Assembly (NCBI GenBank): GCA_016713925.1
Contig: JADJOH010000008.1
Location: 682,001-746,000 of the forward strand
Length of the DNA: 64,000 nucleotides
Direction: 5' to 3'
From: Bacteroidota bacterium
Lineage (GTDB): Bacteria; Bacteroidota; Bacteroidia; AKYH767-A; OLB10
The translations under genes were made by a program, and so were the position numbers. Shown here one piece after another: positions 62,901 through 64,000 of the stretch (position 1 is the stretch's first letter; each line of letters opens with the position of its first letter). The notes under the pieces were generated by a model. It was not told the origin of the DNA, did not search any database, and worked only from the letters and a program-made list of their open reading frames with translations.

Positions 62901-64000
62901 ATTCTTTACAATGAACCGGCGCCCGTTAATTTTATCGATATTTATGAAACATACAATCCCGGCGCGGTAGATACAGTGTACGTAAAAAACCCGACGACCG
63001 GATTGTTCGAAGTGGTGTATACCGCTACCGGCTCTCCGCAATTGCCGCAGTCAGGGAAGTTGCATATTTCATTTCCTGTGACCACCTACAATGTTGCTGA
63101 AATCAGGATTGCAATCAATTCTCCTGCTGTATCCGGCTGGAATGCAATAGATGCGGTGGGTATTGGTATAGAGCAAACCTACCTCTGGTCAACAGGAGCT
63201 ACAACTGCTTCCATCATCGCTACTACGGGAGGAACCTATAGTGTTAGTGTAAGCAACGGATTCTGCGAATCGGTAAGTGTTCCGGTGGTGGTGACTGTAT
63301 TGCCTGCTCCCCTACTATGGAATGTGGATGCGGATGGTGATACGTACGGAAGTACCGCTGATGATTCTTTATCCTGCTCACAACCTTTGGGCTTTGTTTT
63401 AAATACAAGTGATTGTGATGACGCTTCCGTCACGGTTTATCCAGGTGCCAGTGAGGTTTGTTACAATGGGATTGATGATAACTGTAATGGATTGACGGAT
63501 GAAGCCTGTAATGGTACCTTAAACCTGTCGTTGCTGATAGAAGGGTATTACAATGCAGGGGGAACGATGGTACCGGCTTTATTCAATGCAGGAGTGGGTT
63601 TTAGTACTTTAGAATGTGACACAGTGACCATTGAACTGCATAAAACTTCATTACCTTCAGTCCTGCTTTCAAGAACAAAAATGGTTATGAATACAATGGG
63701 GTCGGTCTCCGTCAGTTTTCCCGATTCAGTCATCGGGCAAAATGGTTACATCGTCATCCTTCACCGTAATGCCGTTCAAACATGGTCAAACCCTGTTACA
63801 TTTACTGCTGCTACCAACTATAATTTCACCACCGCGGCCTCACAAGCTTATGGCTCCAACCAACGTGAAGTGGAGTCGGGTATATGGGCCTTCTATAGTG
63901 GCGATATTGCACCACAAGATGAAGTAGTGGATATTACCGATCAGGGATTGATTGGAAATGATATTATAAACTTTGCTTTCGGCTATGTACCCACTGATGT
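59982..64000 (+). CDS. giant secreted PA/LamG/MopE-like surface protein, 3'-truncated
   Basis: The frame is open from the ATG at 59982 through 1,339 codons to the window end, with no stop. A hydrophobic export signal (VLLLLLLSIYLNPVYS, about 23-40) follows a charged N-terminus. After a propeller-like part (about 45-345) come a protease-associated (PA) domain with AGKVALIDRGTCFYELKAHHA (in part, near 480) and VMISDVDG; a LamG-like domain (FTLEAWVRTTGS ... DGNWHHIAVVRDY ... LDEMRIWNVAR); a discoidin-like segment (VLGAPNVYPAYG); MopE-like DCDDASVTVYPGASEVC ... DDNCNGLTDEAC; the shared module (TVTIELHKTS; VILHRNAVQTWSN); and a dockerin-like SGDIAPQDEVVDITD. The C-terminus, probably with a T9SS signal, is outside the window. 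Confidence 0.82.
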   Translation, partial: MWKVKNRIAKEVPNLKSKGCSVLLLLLLSIYLNPVYSQFTPGKLAVLVVGDGSGTLTSAATIVSVKEFDFTSASQTGTLVTALPSTAVAGTGVVDRALTQSGTATSEGFLNLSADRRFLTLVGYNTGAGTAAVTSTSAATFPLNTRVVGKIDANGFADTKTTLFTAHSGTAIRSAITVNGSSYWTAGAPGSIGIGYVQQGNVNAATNLSAVNSRGIGIFNNQLYTTTGAGSNRLAKVGNGLPVSGTQALVNLPGFLTTTGDPYSYVFIDLDGNGSPDVLYVASFNTAPTGLLKYTSSDGGTSWTARGSLSGNVFGVTGQFNPCTGNVDLYITANTINAKPNKLYKVTDQSLNISAPAAITGDGSALSAVGTLLATAASNTSFGGVAFTPGTLAPLIVPAITCSGSIICSGANNGTTTATVDNSSLKLKITAPGYYSFAIGQALFGPDVISNPVTGDIIYFSNPDFGCNPYPAGTFAGKVALIDRGTCFYELKAHHAQNAGAAAVIIVNNIPGAPINMGAVNQYAISIPVVMISDVDGATIKNLIAQPATVTGHTTNYSFLWSNGATTSAISGLSSGTYTVSVTADGSCISNCETQVIEHLPAPVNIIAEDTGSILCQGDYLNLYADPVNLAGQFNGINQWFNLSADITNLNTASFTLEAWVRTTGSAEGVLVSSDNDEIWEAGERALYIDANGNPAFTGFGNSTISSSVSVNDGNWHHIAVVRDYSTLPGTGRIYIDGFNRTATSSYVANAFPNVGSFSIGRPNYSEAPDFFTGDLDEMRIWNVARTAAEIQSGLVDSVSASTPGLLAYYRFDEMNYPLVNEVSALYSGTAVNNPAKEYAFGFHWLPGGETLPYISAAATGNYTVTVSDYLGCTSSSAPHYIKVIENPSVPVVLSDASFYFCSGDSVMLYTDTTGAIAQLRYGVSVTGFSSEFSSTDRSANQVLGAPNVYPAYGNLPGAWSGFDPDIQREYIQILYNEPAPVNFIDIYETYNPGAVDTVYVKNPTTGLFEVVYTATGSPQLPQSGKLHISFPVTTYNVAEIRIAINSPAVSGWNAIDAVGIGIEQTYLWSTGATTASIIATTGGTYSVSVSNGFCESVSVPVVVTVLPAPLLWNVDADGDTYGSTADDSLSCSQPLGFVLNTSDCDDASVTVYPGASEVCYNGIDDNCNGLTDEACNGTLNLSLLIEGYYNAGGTMVPALFNAGVGFSTLECDTVTIELHKTSLPSVLLSRTKMVMNTMGSVSVSFPDSVIGQNGYIVILHRNAVQTWSNPVTFTAATNYNFTTAASQAYGSNQREVESGIWAFYSGDIAPQDEVVDITDQGLIGNDIINFAFGYVPTD

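Overview
The window looks like one contig of a member of the Bacteroidota, probably an environmental lineage near the Chitinophagales/Sphingobacteriales. The evidence is a full-length SprA (the T9SS outer-membrane translocon), many secreted proteins ending in type A (YPNP...) or type B (gliding-associated) T9SS sorting domains, lipoproteins of the SSC-K/N type, DUF4199/DUF6029/DUF6252/Omp28 families, and repeated TAnnTTTG -7 promoter elements. No phage, plasmid, transposase or CRISPR array was seen.

Layout. (1) 1-2604 (+): the 3' part of a TsdA-like dihaem cytochrome, a secreted DsrE-like protein and an OprD-type porin, read here as a small sulfur-oxyanion cluster. (2) 2859-12465 (-): a T9SS cargo protein, a TPR/membrane class III nucleotidyl cyclase with adenylate-type residues, and a giant S8 peptidase/MBG surface protein split by a one-base frameshift and carrying an ALVNAR hexapeptide array. 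(3) 12684-20844: a DUF4199 membrane protein, a 7TM SpoIIE/PP2C phosphatase divergent from SiaB-like kinase and SiaC-like genes (a partner-switching module), a TerB-ABCG-type transporter and a lipoprotein. (4) 21155-26117: an accessory-looking stretch with an SRPBCC protein, a decayed and an intact copy of a DUF6252 lipoprotein gene, dense palindromes beside tRNA-Cys, a TerB-like protein, and a RelE/ParE-type toxin-antitoxin pair bracketed by short CCGGC-rich repeats. (5) 26120-38972 (-): glutaryl-CoA dehydrogenase, a large T9SS propeller protein, three paralogous small secreted proteins around a lipoprotein, a phosphoribosyltransferase/hydrolase pair, a CDP-alcohol phosphatidyltransferase, an Omp28-like lipoprotein, a frameshifted DUF6029 gene and a TlpA thioredoxin. 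(6) 39430-53487: T9SS cargo, malic enzyme maeB, a type B T9SS cargo protein, a palindrome plus tandem-repeat island, then ruvA-sprA-gcvH-vanZ, which I recall as a recurring Bacteroidota neighbourhood. (7) 53689-64000 (+): three very large secreted proteins (VCBS/vanadium-haloperoxidase-like, glycosidase-like, and a PA/LamG protein cut by the window end) that share one C-terminal module.

The main theme is the cell surface: SprA would export the T9SS cargo encoded around it. The regulatory theme is the phosphatase/SiaB/SiaC set plus the membrane adenylate-type cyclase. Two probable single-base frameshifts (near 8862-8885 and at 37314-37318) need read-level checking. All family calls are from sequence pattern recognition; no database search was run.
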